Positions 48,133 to 57,196 of a DNA stretch of 64,000 bases are shown in pieces. Under the pieces are notes generated by a model. It was given only the letters and a program-made list of their open reading frames with translations. It was not told the origin of the DNA and did not search any database. The stretch spans positions 348,519 through 412,518 of the forward strand of contig NZ_RPFW01000001.1 of assembly GCF_007827045.1 (NCBI RefSeq), in the 5' to 3' direction. Each line of letters starts with the position of its first letter. The stretch's first letter is position 1. The DNA is from Trebonia kvetii (GTDB lineage Bacteria > Actinomycetota > Actinomycetes > Streptosporangiales > Streptosporangiaceae). A program made the translations under genes and the position numbers.

Positions 48133-48819
48133 CTAGGGAAATCGGAGGCTATCGAGATAGGCCATGTCGCGTATTGTAATTTCTCGATAACGCGTTGTGA
48201 CAGCGCCTTGCTTCCGAAGGTCCTTCAGCACGCGCTCCGTGGTGGATACCGCCACTCCCGCGAGGTCCCCGAGTTCGCTTTGGGTAATCGGCACCCGGAC
48301 CGAGCCATCGGGTCCCGGCTGCGCGTGCAGCCGGCCCAGGTCGTAGAGAACCTGGGCGAGCCGCTCTTTGGCATCCCAGACTCGTTCCGCCGCGCGCCGC
48401 TCCGTGGTCGACCGCATCTTCGCCAGCAGGTACCTGGTGACCGCACCCTGCATAGCGGCGGACTCGCCGGTGATCTGCACGAAGGCGCTACCGCCGATCT
48501 TCAGCGCGGTGACTTCGCCCACCGCCCGGGCCGTCGCCGTCCGCGGCTTCTCGTCGAGCAGCGCGAACTCGCCAACCAGGTCGCCGCGCGAGCGGATGGC
48601 GAGCGTCGTCTCCGCGCCGCTCTCGGCGGCGACGATGACCTTGACCAAGCCGTTGGTCAGCACGTAAACGCACTCGGCGATCTCGCCCTGGAGCAGCAGG
48701 ATCGCGTTGTCGTCAAAGCGAATGGGAGCGCCAGCGGCAAGCAACGCGGCCCGCTCCGTCTCTTGGAGCTGGCCGACGAAGCTGCTCTCCGGCCACTGGT
48801 CGCGGCTCGCGAGGCTCAT
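48133..48819 (-). CDS. Crp/Fnr family transcriptional regulator with an apparently intact cyclic-nucleotide pocket
   Basis: 228 residues from ATG 48819, with GGAGGG 5 nt upstream. The cNMP-binding jelly roll (about 12-125) carries the phosphate-binding cassette GEFALLDEKPRTATARA (83-99), with the Glu84 and Arg93 that contact cyclic nucleotides in true CRPs. The dimer helix (about 120-150) and a winged helix-turn-helix (about 160-225, ITQSELGDLAGVAVSTTERVLKDL) follow. There are no Fnr-type cysteines, so it is not an FeS sensor. It is divergent (153 bp) from a gene that encodes a nucleotide-cyclase-like domain, so cNMP sensing within a local pair is a reasonable hypothesis. Confidence 0.93.
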   Translation of the reverse strand: MSLASRDQWPESSFVGQLQETERAALLAAGAPIRFDDNAILLLQGEIAECVYVLTNGLVKVIVAAESGAETTLAIRSRGDLVGEFALLDEKPRTATARAVGEVTALKIGGSAFVQITGESAAMQGAVTRYLLAKMRSTTERRAAERVWDAKERLAQVLYDLGRLHAQPGPDGSVRVPITQSELGDLAGVAVSTTERVLKDLRKQGAVTTRYREITIRDMAYLDSLRFP

Positions 48820-48875
48820 GGACGCCCTCCGCTCCCGCGTGCCAGCGGCGGGAACGGGCAGGGGAGATATCGACA

Positions 48876-48899
48876 CTGGCACGTCACTTATATTGCCAG
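48876..48899. promoter_or_regulatory. Dyad CTGGCA-N12-TGCCAG, candidate Crp/Fnr operator
   Basis: Perfect 6-bp arms spanning 24 bp between the divergent Crp/Fnr and cyclase-pseudokinase genes. The spacing is compatible with a Crp-type dimer, but the arms are not the E. coli TGTGA consensus. Confidence 0.4.
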
Positions 48900-48972
48900 A
48901 TCTCACGGACTGATAACGAGTATTTGGCACCTTCCGCTTTGGGCAATTGCTATTACGCTATGGGGTGGGAGC

Positions 48973-50640
48973 GTGGCGAAAATGGAAGACTGGGCGCAGG
49001 ACGTGGGGACGGCCGGGCCCGGGAGCGGAGCATCTGGCGTGCGACGGCAATCCGGTCGCGCGCTGCGAATGGGATTCGTGCTCGATGTCGCCGGATATGG
49101 CGGCCGCTCCGTGCCTGGCAGGGACAGCGTGCAGCAACGGCTGCGCCGGCTGGTGGTCGCGACGCTCGCGGAATGCGGGCTTAGGCTCGACGCGACCGTC
49201 GTCGACCATCAGTGGACCGGAGACGGGATCAATGCGATCCTGCCCGCCGACATCGACCCGACCGCCGTGCTAGCGGTTCTGCTGAGGTCGCTTACGGCGA
49301 GCCTAAGCAGAGACAACGCAGAGCATGCGGACCGGATCAGGCTGCGGATGGCGATCGGCGTCGGGCTGGTCGAGCGGAACGTGGCCGGCTTTGGCGGCCC
49401 GGTCATCGTCGACATCAACCGGCTGGTGGACAGCGCGGCGCTGCGGTCCGCACTCGATGCCGAACCCACCGCCGATCTCGCCGTCGCGCTTTCCGATCAT
49501 GCGTTTGCGCTAATAATCCAACCGGGATATCCGGGAATTCCTGTCGCTCAGTTCACCAGGGCGGACGTCGCGGCGAAGGAATTCTCCGGTCCTGCCTGGA
49601 TATGGGTATCGACGCGGCAATGGAGCGAGCCCGCCTACCTTCCCCTTGGCCCTGGTGACCCGCGGGAGGCAGACGGGTGGCGGATCGTCGCCCGGCTTGG
49701 CGAGGGGCAGGCCGGGACCGTCTACCTCGCCAACGTCGCGGGCGCGGCCGGCGCCGCCGTCCCTGGTGCCAGCCCCTTCGGCGGCGGACGGGCCATCGAC
49801 GGCGGAAGCGGTTTCGCGGGCGAGAGCATTTTCGGCGGCGACGCCGACGACGACGACGGCGACTCCGGCGCGGTGAACTCGGGGTGGGCGGCGGTCAAGA
49901 TGTTCGACCAGCAGCTGACCGCGGACCCGGATGTCCGGCGCCGCCTGCCGGTGGGCGTTCTCGCCGCTTCCGTGGTCCGCCACCCGCATCTGACGTCGGT
50001 CATCGATTGCGGCGCGCTGGCGGGCCGCGGGCAGCGGTGGGTGGCGAGCACCCTGGTGCGCGGTCCCTCGCTCGCCGCCGTCGTCACAGAAACGGGCCCG
50101 CTGCCGGCGGAGACGCCGGGCTGGATCGCCCTCGGCGTCGCCGGGGCGCTCGCCATGCTGCACGAGACCGGCCTCGCCCACCACGCCGTCTGCCCGCGCA
50201 ACGTGCTGCTCGGCGGGCACGGGCCGGTGCTCACCGACTTCGGCACCAGCAGGGCGGCGCTGGTGGCCGGGCCGGGAGCGGCCGCCGATGACGTGCTGAT
50301 GCTCGGTGTCACGGCGCTCTACGCGGCGACCGGCCGGTCACCGTGGGCCGACATTCCGGCGCCGCTCGCTCCCGGCATCCGGGTGACCGTGAGCGTGCCG
50401 CCTGGCGAGTCCGATCTCGACGGCTGCCCGCCGTGGCTGGCGCCCATCGTGCTCGCCTGCCTGGCCGCCGACCCTGCCAAACGGCCAACCGCCGAGCGGC
50501 TGCACGCCTGGCTGCTCGCCGAGGTCGGCCATCAGCCGCGGTCCTGGCTGCCCGGCCCGGTCGCCGCCCGGGTCACAGAATGCCAGGCGCTGCCGCCGCC
50601 TCGCGGGCGGCTGCGCTGGCCGCGCGGCCGCGAGTCGTAG
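48973..50640 (+). CDS. Fusion of a class III nucleotide-cyclase-like domain with a Ser/Thr pseudokinase
   Basis: 555 residues. The N-terminal half (about 30-215) has a cyclase-homology fold: FVLDVAGYG (Asp38) and QWTGDGINAIL (Asp84) match the two metal-binding Asp, and RLRMAIGVG the dimer strand, but the transition-state segment (GPVIVDINRLVDS) is irregular. The C-terminal half (about 235-540) is a protein kinase fold: the P-loop LGEGQAGTVY (242-251), a 50-residue acidic Gly-rich insert (about 254-303), VKMF Lys309, then HHAVCPRN (403-410) in place of HRDxKPxN, and DFG kept (422-424). Without the catalytic Asp and the helix-C Glu it is probably a pseudokinase. GTG 48973 is chosen (ATG 48982 possible). 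Divergent from the Crp/Fnr gene. No membrane segment. Confidence 0.82.
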   Translation: MAKMEDWAQDVGTAGPGSGASGVRRQSGRALRMGFVLDVAGYGGRSVPGRDSVQQRLRRLVVATLAECGLRLDATVVDHQWTGDGINAILPADIDPTAVLAVLLRSLTASLSRDNAEHADRIRLRMAIGVGLVERNVAGFGGPVIVDINRLVDSAALRSALDAEPTADLAVALSDHAFALIIQPGYPGIPVAQFTRADVAAKEFSGPAWIWVSTRQWSEPAYLPLGPGDPREADGWRIVARLGEGQAGTVYLANVAGAAGAAVPGASPFGGGRAIDGGSGFAGESIFGGDADDDDGDSGAVNSGWAAVKMFDQQLTADPDVRRRLPVGVLAASVVRHPHLTSVIDCGALAGRGQRWVASTLVRGPSLAAVVTETGPLPAETPGWIALGVAGALAMLHETGLAHHAVCPRNVLLGGHGPVLTDFGTSRAALVAGPGAAADDVLMLGVTALYAATGRSPWADIPAPLAPGIRVTVSVPPGESDLDGCPPWLAPIVLACLAADPAKRPTAERLHAWLLAEVGHQPRSWLPGPVAARVTECQALPPPRGRLRWPRGRES

Positions 50641-50733
50641 CAGGGCACCGCGGGGCCGTAGCGGGGCACCGCGGGGCCGTAGCGGGGCACCGCGGGGCAC
50701 CGCGGGGCCGTAGCGGGGCGCCGCGGGCCGTGG
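50636..50733 (+). repeat. 21-bp tandem repeats after the pseudokinase stop
   Basis: Four copies of a CGTAGCGGGGCACCGCGGGGC unit in tandem; the first CGTAG includes the stop codon and the third copy contains an extra internal 10-bp duplication. Each unit can form a small GC hairpin (GGGGC/GCCCC type). It probably serves as, or has overrun, the transcription terminator. Confidence 0.8.
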
Positions 50734-50768
50734 CCGGTTAACCGGAGCGGGGGCAAGCGGGCCCTCGG

Positions 50769-50774
50769 TAGGCT
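50769..50774 (+). promoter_or_regulatory. -10 box TAGGCT for a probable leaderless gltX transcript
   Basis: TAGGCT fits TANNNT and ends 6 nt before the gltX ATG, the spacing expected when transcription starts at the start codon. No ribosome-binding site is present upstream of the ATG. Confidence 0.5.
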
Positions 50775-50780
50775 TGACTC

Positions 50781-52424
50781 ATGCTGAGCGCGGACCTTAT
50801 CGATTCCCTCTTCCCCGCCGACCTGCCCACACCGCAGGAGATGGCGGCGCGCTACCCGGCGCGGTCGCTGCCGCCCGGCGCCCAGGTGACGCGGTTCGCG
50901 CCGTCGCCAACCGGCTGGCTGCACATCGGGGGGATCTTCACCGCGTCGGTCAACTTCGACCTCGCGCGGCACAGCGGCGGCCGCTACCTGCTGCGCATCG
51001 AGGACACCGACCAGGCGCGGTTCTCCGAGGGGGCGCTCGCGCAGTTCGAGGCGGGTTTCGAGTACTTCGGCATCGCGGCCGACGAGTCGGATGCCGTGGG
51101 CGGGGCCTACGGCCCCTACACCCAGTCGGCCCGCGCCGCGATCTACCACACGTACGTGCGGGAACTGCTGCGGCAGGGCAAGGCGTACCCGTGCTTCGAG
51201 ACCACCGAGCAGGCCGAGGCGCGGGTCGAGCGGCAGAAGGCGGTCGGCGCGCTGCCCGGGTACTACGGTGACTGGGCGATCTGGCGCGACGCACCGGAAG
51301 ACCAGGTGCGCGCCCGCCTCGCGGCTGGCGACCCGTACGTGGTCCGCTTCCGGTCACCGGGCATCGGCGGCGCGCGGGTCAGCTTCACCGACGAGATCCG
51401 CGGCGAGCTGAGCGCCGACGACAACCGCAACGACGTGGTCATACTCAAGCGCAGCGACGCCGAGCTCCGGCTGCCCACCTACCACTTCGCGCACGCGGTC
51501 GACGATCACCTCATGGGGATCACGCTGGTGGTCCGCGGCGAGGAGTGGATCTCCTCTGTGCCGCTGCACCTGCAGCTATTCGATGCCCTTGGGTTCCCGA
51601 GGATCCCCTACGCGCACGTGGCCCCGCTGATGAAGCAGGACGGCGGCAGCCGCCGCAAGCTCTCCAAGCGGAAGGACCCGGAGGCAAGCGTCGGCTACTA
51701 CCTCGAGCAGGGCTTCCCTGCCGAGGCGGTGCTGTACTACCTGCGCGGGCTCGCCAACGGGCGGCTCGCGGAGATGCCGCTGCCCCAGGCGCTCGCCGAG
51801 CCGCTGCGGCTGGCGGAGTTCGGCGTCGCCGGGCCGCTGCTGGACATGGTCAAGCTCGATGACGTCAGCGCCGACTACGTCGCGACGCTGCCGAGCCCGG
51901 TGATACTCGAGCGCCTGCTGCCCTGGCTCGCCGAGTACGACAAGGACCTCGCCGCGGTGGTCACCGCGGAGCGCGACCTGGCGCTGCGCGCCCTTGACGT
52001 GGAGCGGGTCGACACCGAGAAGCCGCGCAAGGACCTGCGCAAGTGGGCGGACTTCCGCACCGTGTACGGGTTCTTCTTCCCCGAGGTCTACGAGCTTGTC
52101 ACCGACCCGGCGGACGAGCGGTTCAACGGCCTCGCCGTGGACAAGGTGCGCGCGATGGCGTCCGGGTTCGCGGCGGCCTACGTCGAGCCAGGGCCGGACG
52201 TGGAGTGGTTCGACCAGATCCGCAACCTGGCCGGCGAGCTCGGCTTCGCGCTGCGGCAGAAGGACTACAAGAAGAACCCCGAGGCCTTCCCCGGCTCTAT
52301 CGCCGACGCCGCCGCGGTGATCCGCGTGCTTGTCACCGGCTCACGCCAGTCGCCCGACCTGGCGCAGACCTGCGCGGCGCTCGGGCGCGCCGAGGTGCTG
52401 CGCCGGGTCACCGCGCTGGGCTGA
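50781..52424 (+). CDS. gltX: Glutamyl-tRNA synthetase, long clostridial-like form
   Basis: 547 residues, about 50-60 more than the usual actinobacterial GluRS. A 35-residue N-terminal extension (LFPADLPTPQEMAARYPAR) precedes the HIGH motif FAPSPTGWLHIGG; the KMSKS motif is KLSKRKDPE. The segments LPGYYGDWAIWRD, YHFAHAVDDHLMG and YAHVAPLMKQDGG match the GluRS form common in Clostridia. It charges tRNA-Glu in the cytoplasm. It may be this organism's only GluRS or a second, special copy; this cannot be decided from the window. A hairpin terminator follows at 52485-52524. Confidence 0.9.
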   Translation: MLSADLIDSLFPADLPTPQEMAARYPARSLPPGAQVTRFAPSPTGWLHIGGIFTASVNFDLARHSGGRYLLRIEDTDQARFSEGALAQFEAGFEYFGIAADESDAVGGAYGPYTQSARAAIYHTYVRELLRQGKAYPCFETTEQAEARVERQKAVGALPGYYGDWAIWRDAPEDQVRARLAAGDPYVVRFRSPGIGGARVSFTDEIRGELSADDNRNDVVILKRSDAELRLPTYHFAHAVDDHLMGITLVVRGEEWISSVPLHLQLFDALGFPRIPYAHVAPLMKQDGGSRRKLSKRKDPEASVGYYLEQGFPAEAVLYYLRGLANGRLAEMPLPQALAEPLRLAEFGVAGPLLDMVKLDDVSADYVATLPSPVILERLLPWLAEYDKDLAAVVTAERDLALRALDVERVDTEKPRKDLRKWADFRTVYGFFFPEVYELVTDPADERFNGLAVDKVRAMASGFAAAYVEPGPDVEWFDQIRNLAGELGFALRQKDYKKNPEAFPGSIADAAAVIRVLVTGSRQSPDLAQTCAALGRAEVLRRVTALG

Positions 52425-52484
52425 CGTTTCCGGCTGGTGTCTCAAGATCAAGATCAAGAGCCGGTCATGGCTTGGGTACCGGAA

Positions 52485-52524
52485 GATTACCCGCGGCGCT
52501 CCTTCGGAAGGCCGCGGGCTAATC
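52485..52524. terminator. Hairpin terminator after gltX
   Basis: GATTACCCGCGGC pairs with GCCGCGGGCTAATC (one bulge), and the loop contains a further CCTTC/GGAAGG pair. It lies between convergent genes and is flanked by AAGATCAA/CAAAGTCAA repeats (52445-52460 and 52560-52583). Confidence 0.75.
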
Positions 52525-52667
52525 TCCCGGCACCCGCGCCTCTCCTCGGTGGCTGACTAAGGTCAAAGTCAAGATCAAAGTCAACGGCTGGAGAAGCCCG
52601 AACGGGGTGGTGGTTGGCTGGGACGCCTTGCTATGACTCTGCGGGCGGGGTGGCGTCCTTGGTTTGG

Positions 52668-53972
52668 TTACATCTGGACCGGCTCGGCGAACAGCTGGCG
52701 GCGGGCCGGCCAGGTGGCCAGGTAGTCGTCTACCGGGTCGGCCTTCAGCGGTACCGAGCGGTTGAAGCGGTCCGCGGCCAGGTTCGCCAGGTCGATGAGC
52801 CGCTGAGCGCTGCGCGCGCTGGTGAACTTGCCTGCGAAGGCGGCCGCGACCGCGCTGCGCTCGGCCCGGTTCGCCAGCACGTCCTCGATCCGCGCCAGCC
52901 ACTCGGCCGGCGCTGTGTGCGGCGCGACGAGGAACCGGTCGTCGGGGGTGGCCTCGGGCACGCCGCCGATCGACGAGGCGAGCACCGGGACGCCGAGCGC
53001 CTCGTATTCGAGCGCCGCGACGCAGAACGTCTCGATGAACCCGGGGATGACCCGGGTTGGGAAGACGCCGACCTCGGAGGTGGCACGCAAGCACTGGGCG
53101 TCGTGGGAGCTGACGTTGCGCAGCACGGTCAGGTTCGGCATAGTCGCCGCCCGCTCCGTGAGCACGTCGCCAAGCGAGCCGGTCCCGGCGATGACGAACT
53201 CGAACTCCGGCCGGCAGGCGGCGGCGAGGTCGGCGATCGCCAGCAGGGTGTCGAGGCCCTTCTCCTCCTCGAGCCTGCCGAGCGTGGAGATGATCACCGA
53301 GTCCTGCCGCAGCCCGGAGCGCTGCCGGAACTCGCGCAGTTCCTCTTGCGACGGCTGCGCGTACGCGACGGGCGGCAGGCCCGGGTAGCGCAGCACGATC
53401 GACTCGGCGAGCGTGTCTGCGAGGCGCGCGCCGCCGACCGCCTCGGCGCCGGCCAGGAAGCGCTGCGCTGTGTAGTGCGACACCGTGCACAGCACATCGG
53501 CGCGCATTACGTCACCGAACAGCACACCGGCCGACCCGTCCACGAGGTGCTCGCAGACGGATTCGAGAACGTCGCTGCCCTCTATGCTGTGGATAACGAT
53601 AGGCCGCCGCCGCAGAAGTGCGACTGCGTCCGCGACCCTATTGGCAAGGGCCGCGTGCGGATCGATGTAATAAGTGTTTATGACGTCGATATCGTTTTCA
53701 AGGCAGGCTCGATAAAGCTCCGCCCCGACCGCGCGTAGCAGGTGCCCGTCCGGCACCCGGCGATTTCCCGGCACTTCCCGAACGTGGTGGACCACGACTC
53801 CCTGGCCTGCGTCGTCCTCCGGATCCGGGGATGCCCCGCAGTACGTTACTTGGTGTTGCTCTGCCCCAGTGAGCACGGCAAGCGCGGTGTTGTTCCACAG
53901 CGCCTGCTTCGCGTGCCCCGACCGATAGGGCGGGTACTTGCTGAGCGTGATGAACCGGAGGGAATTTTTCAT
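52668..53972 (-). CDS. GT4-family glycosyltransferase
   Basis: 434 residues from ATG 53972 (ATG 53981 also possible; neither has a clear ribosome-binding site). GT-B fold: the N-terminal domain has RFITLSKYPPYRSGHAKQA, with a Gly-containing donor loop. The C-terminal donor-binding domain has ISTLGRLEEEKGLDTLL and the EX7E-type motif PGFIETFCVAALEYEALGVPVLAS. Members transfer a sugar from a nucleotide donor to a lipid, protein or small-molecule acceptor. There is no membrane segment or pathway partner nearby. Acceptor unknown. The upstream region is comparatively AT-rich for this genome. Confidence 0.85.
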   Translation of the reverse strand: MKNSLRFITLSKYPPYRSGHAKQALWNNTALAVLTGAEQHQVTYCGASPDPEDDAGQGVVVHHVREVPGNRRVPDGHLLRAVGAELYRACLENDIDVINTYYIDPHAALANRVADAVALLRRRPIVIHSIEGSDVLESVCEHLVDGSAGVLFGDVMRADVLCTVSHYTAQRFLAGAEAVGGARLADTLAESIVLRYPGLPPVAYAQPSQEELREFRQRSGLRQDSVIISTLGRLEEEKGLDTLLAIADLAAACRPEFEFVIAGTGSLGDVLTERAATMPNLTVLRNVSSHDAQCLRATSEVGVFPTRVIPGFIETFCVAALEYEALGVPVLASSIGGVPEATPDDRFLVAPHTAPAEWLARIEDVLANRAERSAVAAAFAGKFTSARSAQRLIDLANLAADRFNRSVPLKADPVDDYLATWPARRQLFAEPVQM

Positions 53973-53981
53973 ATACGACAT

Positions 53982-54442
53982 CCGGAAGTTAAAGTGATGG
54001 CCTGGGAAAGTTTTTCTTGCGGTAGCAAGAGAGACCATGATGCGGCACACGTGACGCCATTGTCAATGAGGCCTAAACGGGGTGTCGCGCACCGCTCCGC
54101 GGCCCCCCGTCAGGCCCTGGGCGCGTCCCCCGGAGGTCCGGTTATACCGTTCACGGCACGGCGAGCGCAGCACCTTCGCCGAGCACTTCATCCACTGTTT
54201 ACTTCTGGTAACTGTTGCTGACCCGAAGACGTCGTGTTGAGGCTTGTTCGGACCCGATTCCGTCGTTCGGCACGGGTCGGACCGGGAAGATCTGCGGGCT
54301 CGTTCGAGTTGTTGATCACATCGTGTGATATCCCGGGGCCGTTCTTGGAGAGCGGCCGCTGTCACCGCCCTCTTCACGGTTGAGGAAACGGGTCAGGAAG
54401 CGGTTCAGGCAGTCGGGACGGCAAGGCACGATAGATAACGAC
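53982..54442. other. Divergent intergenic region between the glycosyltransferase and the helicase
   Basis: No gene supported. It contains a small stem CTTGC/GCAAG near 54015, a perfect dyad ATCACA-TCG-TGTGAT at 54315-54329, and A/T-richer stretches suited to promoters. No consensus promoter could be fixed. Confidence 0.45.
54315..54329. promoter_or_regulatory. Dyad ATCACA-TCG-TGTGAT, candidate operator
   Basis: Perfect 6-bp arms, 3-bp spacer, 113 bp upstream of the helicase start. The arrangement is not that of a Crp site (wrong spacing and arm polarity). Confidence 0.35.
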
Positions 54443-56986
54443 ATGACGACGCTCACCGAACTGCTGCCCCCGCTGCTTACCGACCCGGACAATCCGCCGG
54501 ACCCCGATGCCATCTTCAGCGCCTTCGCCGACTGGGCGAAGGACCGCGGCCTCGCGCTCTATCCGCACCAGGAAGAGGCGCTGATCGAGGTCGTCATGGG
54601 CTCGAACGTGATCCTGTCCACCCCGACGGGATCCGGCAAGTCGCTCGTGGCCACCGGCGCGCACTTCACCGCGCTCGCCAACGGGCAGCGCAGCTACTAC
54701 ACCGCGCCGATCAAGGCGCTGGTCAGCGAGAAGTTCTTCGCGCTGTGCGAGATCTTCGGCCCGGCGAGCGTCGGGATGATGACCGGCGACGCGTCGGTCA
54801 ACGCCAAGGCGCCGATCATCTGCTGCACCGCCGAGGTGCTCGCCTCCATCGCTCTGCGCGACGGCGCGGACGCGGACGTCGGCCAGGTCATCATGGACGA
54901 GTTCCACTACTACGCCGACCCCGACCGCGGCTGGGCGTGGCAGGTGCCGCTCATCGAACTGCCCAAGGCGCAGTTCGTCCTCATGTCGGCGACCCTCGGC
55001 GACGTCACCCGGTTTCAGGAAGACCTGACCAGGCGCACCGGCTGGGCCACGGCCGTGGTCAAGAACGCCGAGCGCCCGGTGCCGCTGGTCTTCTCCTTCA
55101 GCCTGCAGCCGCTGCACGAGACGCTGAACGAGCTGCTGACCACGAACCAGTCCCCCGTCTACGTGGTGCACTTCACCCAGGCGGCCGCGCTTGAGCAGGC
55201 ACAGGCGCTGATGTCCACCAACATGTGCTCCCGGGCGGAGAAGGACGCGATCGCCGAGCTGATCGGCAACTTCCGTTTCGCGTCCGGCTTCGGCAAGACG
55301 CTGTCCCGTCTCGTGCGGCACGGCATCGGCGTGCATCACGCCGGGATGCTGCCCAAGTACCGGCGTCTGGTCGAGACACTCGCCCAGGCCGGCCTGCTCA
55401 AGGTCATCTGCGGCACCGACACCCTCGGCGTCGGCATCAACGTGCCGATCCGCACCGTCGTGTTCACCGCGCTGGCCAAGTACGACGGGAAGAAGACCCG
55501 GCTGCTGCAGGCCCGCGAGTTCCACCAGATCGCCGGGCGGGCGGGCAGGGCCGGGTTCGACACTCTCGGGCAAGTCGTGGTTCAGGCGCCCGAGCACGTC
55601 ATCGACAACGAGCGGTCCTACGCCAAGGCCCTCGCGAAGACCGGCGGCGACGAGGCCCTGGCGCGACGGCGTGTCGTCAAGAAGAAGCCGCCGGAGGGGA
55701 CGATCTCCTGGGGCAAGCCGACCTTCGAGCGGCTTGTCGCCGCCGAGCCAGAACCCCTCACGTCAAGCTTCACGGTGACGCACGCGATGGTGCTCAACGT
55801 CATCGACCGGCCGGGCAACGCGTACCAGGCGCTGAAGCACCTGCTGACCGACAACCACGAGGACCGGGCGAAGCAGCGCAAGCACATTCACCGGGCCATC
55901 GAGATCTACCGTGCGCTGCTGGCCGGCGGCGTGATCGAGCGGCTCGACGAGCCGGACGACCAGGGCCGCTACGTCAGGCTCACCGTGGACCTGCAGTTCG
56001 ACTTCGCGCTCAACCAGCCGCTGTCGCCGTTCGCGCTCGCCGCGATCTCCCTGCTCGACCGGGAAACCGACACGTACGCCCTCGACGTGCTTTCCGTCAT
56101 CGAGTCCACCCTTGACGATCCCAGGCAGATCCTGTCCGCGCAGCAGTTCCGCGCCCGCGGCGAGGCCGTCGCCGCGATGAAGGCCGAGGGCGTCGAGTAC
56201 GAGGAGCGGATCGAACTGCTCGAGGACGTGACCTGGCCGAAGCCCCTGGAGGACGTCCTCGAGGCCGGCTACGAGATCTACCGGCGCGGCCACCCCTGGG
56301 TGGGCGACTACATGGTCTCGCCCAAGTCAGTGGTCAGGGACATGTACGAGCGGGCCATGACGTTCGGTGAGTACGTCCAGTTCTACGGTCTTTCCCGCTC
56401 AGAAGGGATCGTGCTGCGCTACCTGGCCGACGCCTACAAGGCGCTGCGGCAGACCGTGCCGGACGAGGCCAAGACCGAGGAGCTGACCGACCTCATCGAA
56501 TGGCTCGGCGAGCTGATCCGCCAGGTCGACTCCTCCCTGGTGGACGAGTGGGAGAAGCTCACCCACCCCGACGACCTGTCCGCTGACCTCGCCGAACTGA
56601 GGTCGCAGCCGAAGACCGTGACAAGCAACCCGCGTGCGTTCCGCGTGCTGGTGCGCAACGCGCTGTTCCGCCGGGTCACCCTCGCCGCGCTGCGGCATTA
56701 CGACGAGCTCGGCGAGCTTGACGCCGCCGACGGCTGGAACGCGGCGGCCTGGTCGGAGGCCCTGTCGGCGTACTTCGATGAGTTTTCTCAGATCGGCACG
56801 GGGCCGGACGCGCGCGGGCCGTCGATGCTGATCATTGACGAGGCTCCCGGCGGCTGGACGGTCAGGCAGATCTTCGACGACCCGGCGGGCGACCACGACT
56901 GGGGCATCTCGGCCACCGTCGACCTAGCCGCCTCCGACGCCGAGGGCACGGCGGTCGTACACGTCACCGACGTCGGGCAGCTTTAG
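54443..56986 (+). CDS. DUF3516 Ski2-like DEAD/DEAH-box RNA helicase
   Basis: 847 residues. SF2 helicase core: motif I STPTGSGKS (about 58), motif II MDEFHYY, motif III LMSATLG, motif V TDTLGVGINVP and motif VI HQIAGRAGRAG. The C-terminal DUF3516 domain (about 420-847) is specific to actinobacterial proteins of this kind. They unwind RNA in an ATP-dependent way and are presumed to act in RNA turnover or ribosome metabolism. ATG 54443 is chosen because the upstream 21 codons (RKRVRKRFRQ...) have no conservation signal and MTTLTELLPP is a normal N-terminus. Stands alone; an inverted repeat follows. Confidence 0.94.
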   Translation: MTTLTELLPPLLTDPDNPPDPDAIFSAFADWAKDRGLALYPHQEEALIEVVMGSNVILSTPTGSGKSLVATGAHFTALANGQRSYYTAPIKALVSEKFFALCEIFGPASVGMMTGDASVNAKAPIICCTAEVLASIALRDGADADVGQVIMDEFHYYADPDRGWAWQVPLIELPKAQFVLMSATLGDVTRFQEDLTRRTGWATAVVKNAERPVPLVFSFSLQPLHETLNELLTTNQSPVYVVHFTQAAALEQAQALMSTNMCSRAEKDAIAELIGNFRFASGFGKTLSRLVRHGIGVHHAGMLPKYRRLVETLAQAGLLKVICGTDTLGVGINVPIRTVVFTALAKYDGKKTRLLQAREFHQIAGRAGRAGFDTLGQVVVQAPEHVIDNERSYAKALAKTGGDEALARRRVVKKKPPEGTISWGKPTFERLVAAEPEPLTSSFTVTHAMVLNVIDRPGNAYQALKHLLTDNHEDRAKQRKHIHRAIEIYRALLAGGVIERLDEPDDQGRYVRLTVDLQFDFALNQPLSPFALAAISLLDRETDTYALDVLSVIESTLDDPRQILSAQQFRARGEAVAAMKAEGVEYEERIELLEDVTWPKPLEDVLEAGYEIYRRGHPWVGDYMVSPKSVVRDMYERAMTFGEYVQFYGLSRSEGIVLRYLADAYKALRQTVPDEAKTEELTDLIEWLGELIRQVDSSLVDEWEKLTHPDDLSADLAELRSQPKTVTSNPRAFRVLVRNALFRRVTLAALRHYDELGELDAADGWNAAAWSEALSAYFDEFSQIGTGPDARGPSMLIIDEAPGGWTVRQIFDDPAGDHDWGISATVDLAASDAEGTAVVHVTDVGQL

Positions 56987-57012
56987 GTCTTTAGTTGATC
57001 ATCCCGAACGGC

Positions 57013-57077
57013 GAGCTCTTTTCTCCTGCTTCACCACTTTGAGTTTGAGGGCGGGCCAGGTCAGGAGAAAAGAGTTC
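57013..57077 (+). terminator. Long-loop inverted repeat after the helicase gene
   Basis: Sixteen-bp arms with one mismatch (57013-57028 with 57062-57077, GAGCTCTTTTCTCCTG type) and a 33-nt loop, 26 bp after the helicase stop. The arms are unusually T- and A-rich. Terminator or a remnant of a mobile element end; the former is more likely. Confidence 0.55.
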
Positions 57078-57196
57078 GAGGCAGCTGCGCGCTTTCCGCA
57101 CGCGCGCTGCCGGAAATCGGTTGGCGCGACGGGGCTGCCGCCACGGTCATTAAACGCTTGAGTGGCCGGCCGGGCGCCGCTAGCGTGGGCTCCCTC

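Noticed and set aside
50636..50733. CRISPR array
   Set aside because: The 21-bp units are directly abutted with no unique spacers, and no cas gene is present. The 9-bp and 15-bp tandem repeats were rejected for the same reason.
54315..54329. Crp-type binding site for the regulator at 48.1 kb
   Set aside because: The arms are TCACA then TGTGA with a 3-bp gap, the reverse of the TGTGA-N6-TCACA order of a Crp site.
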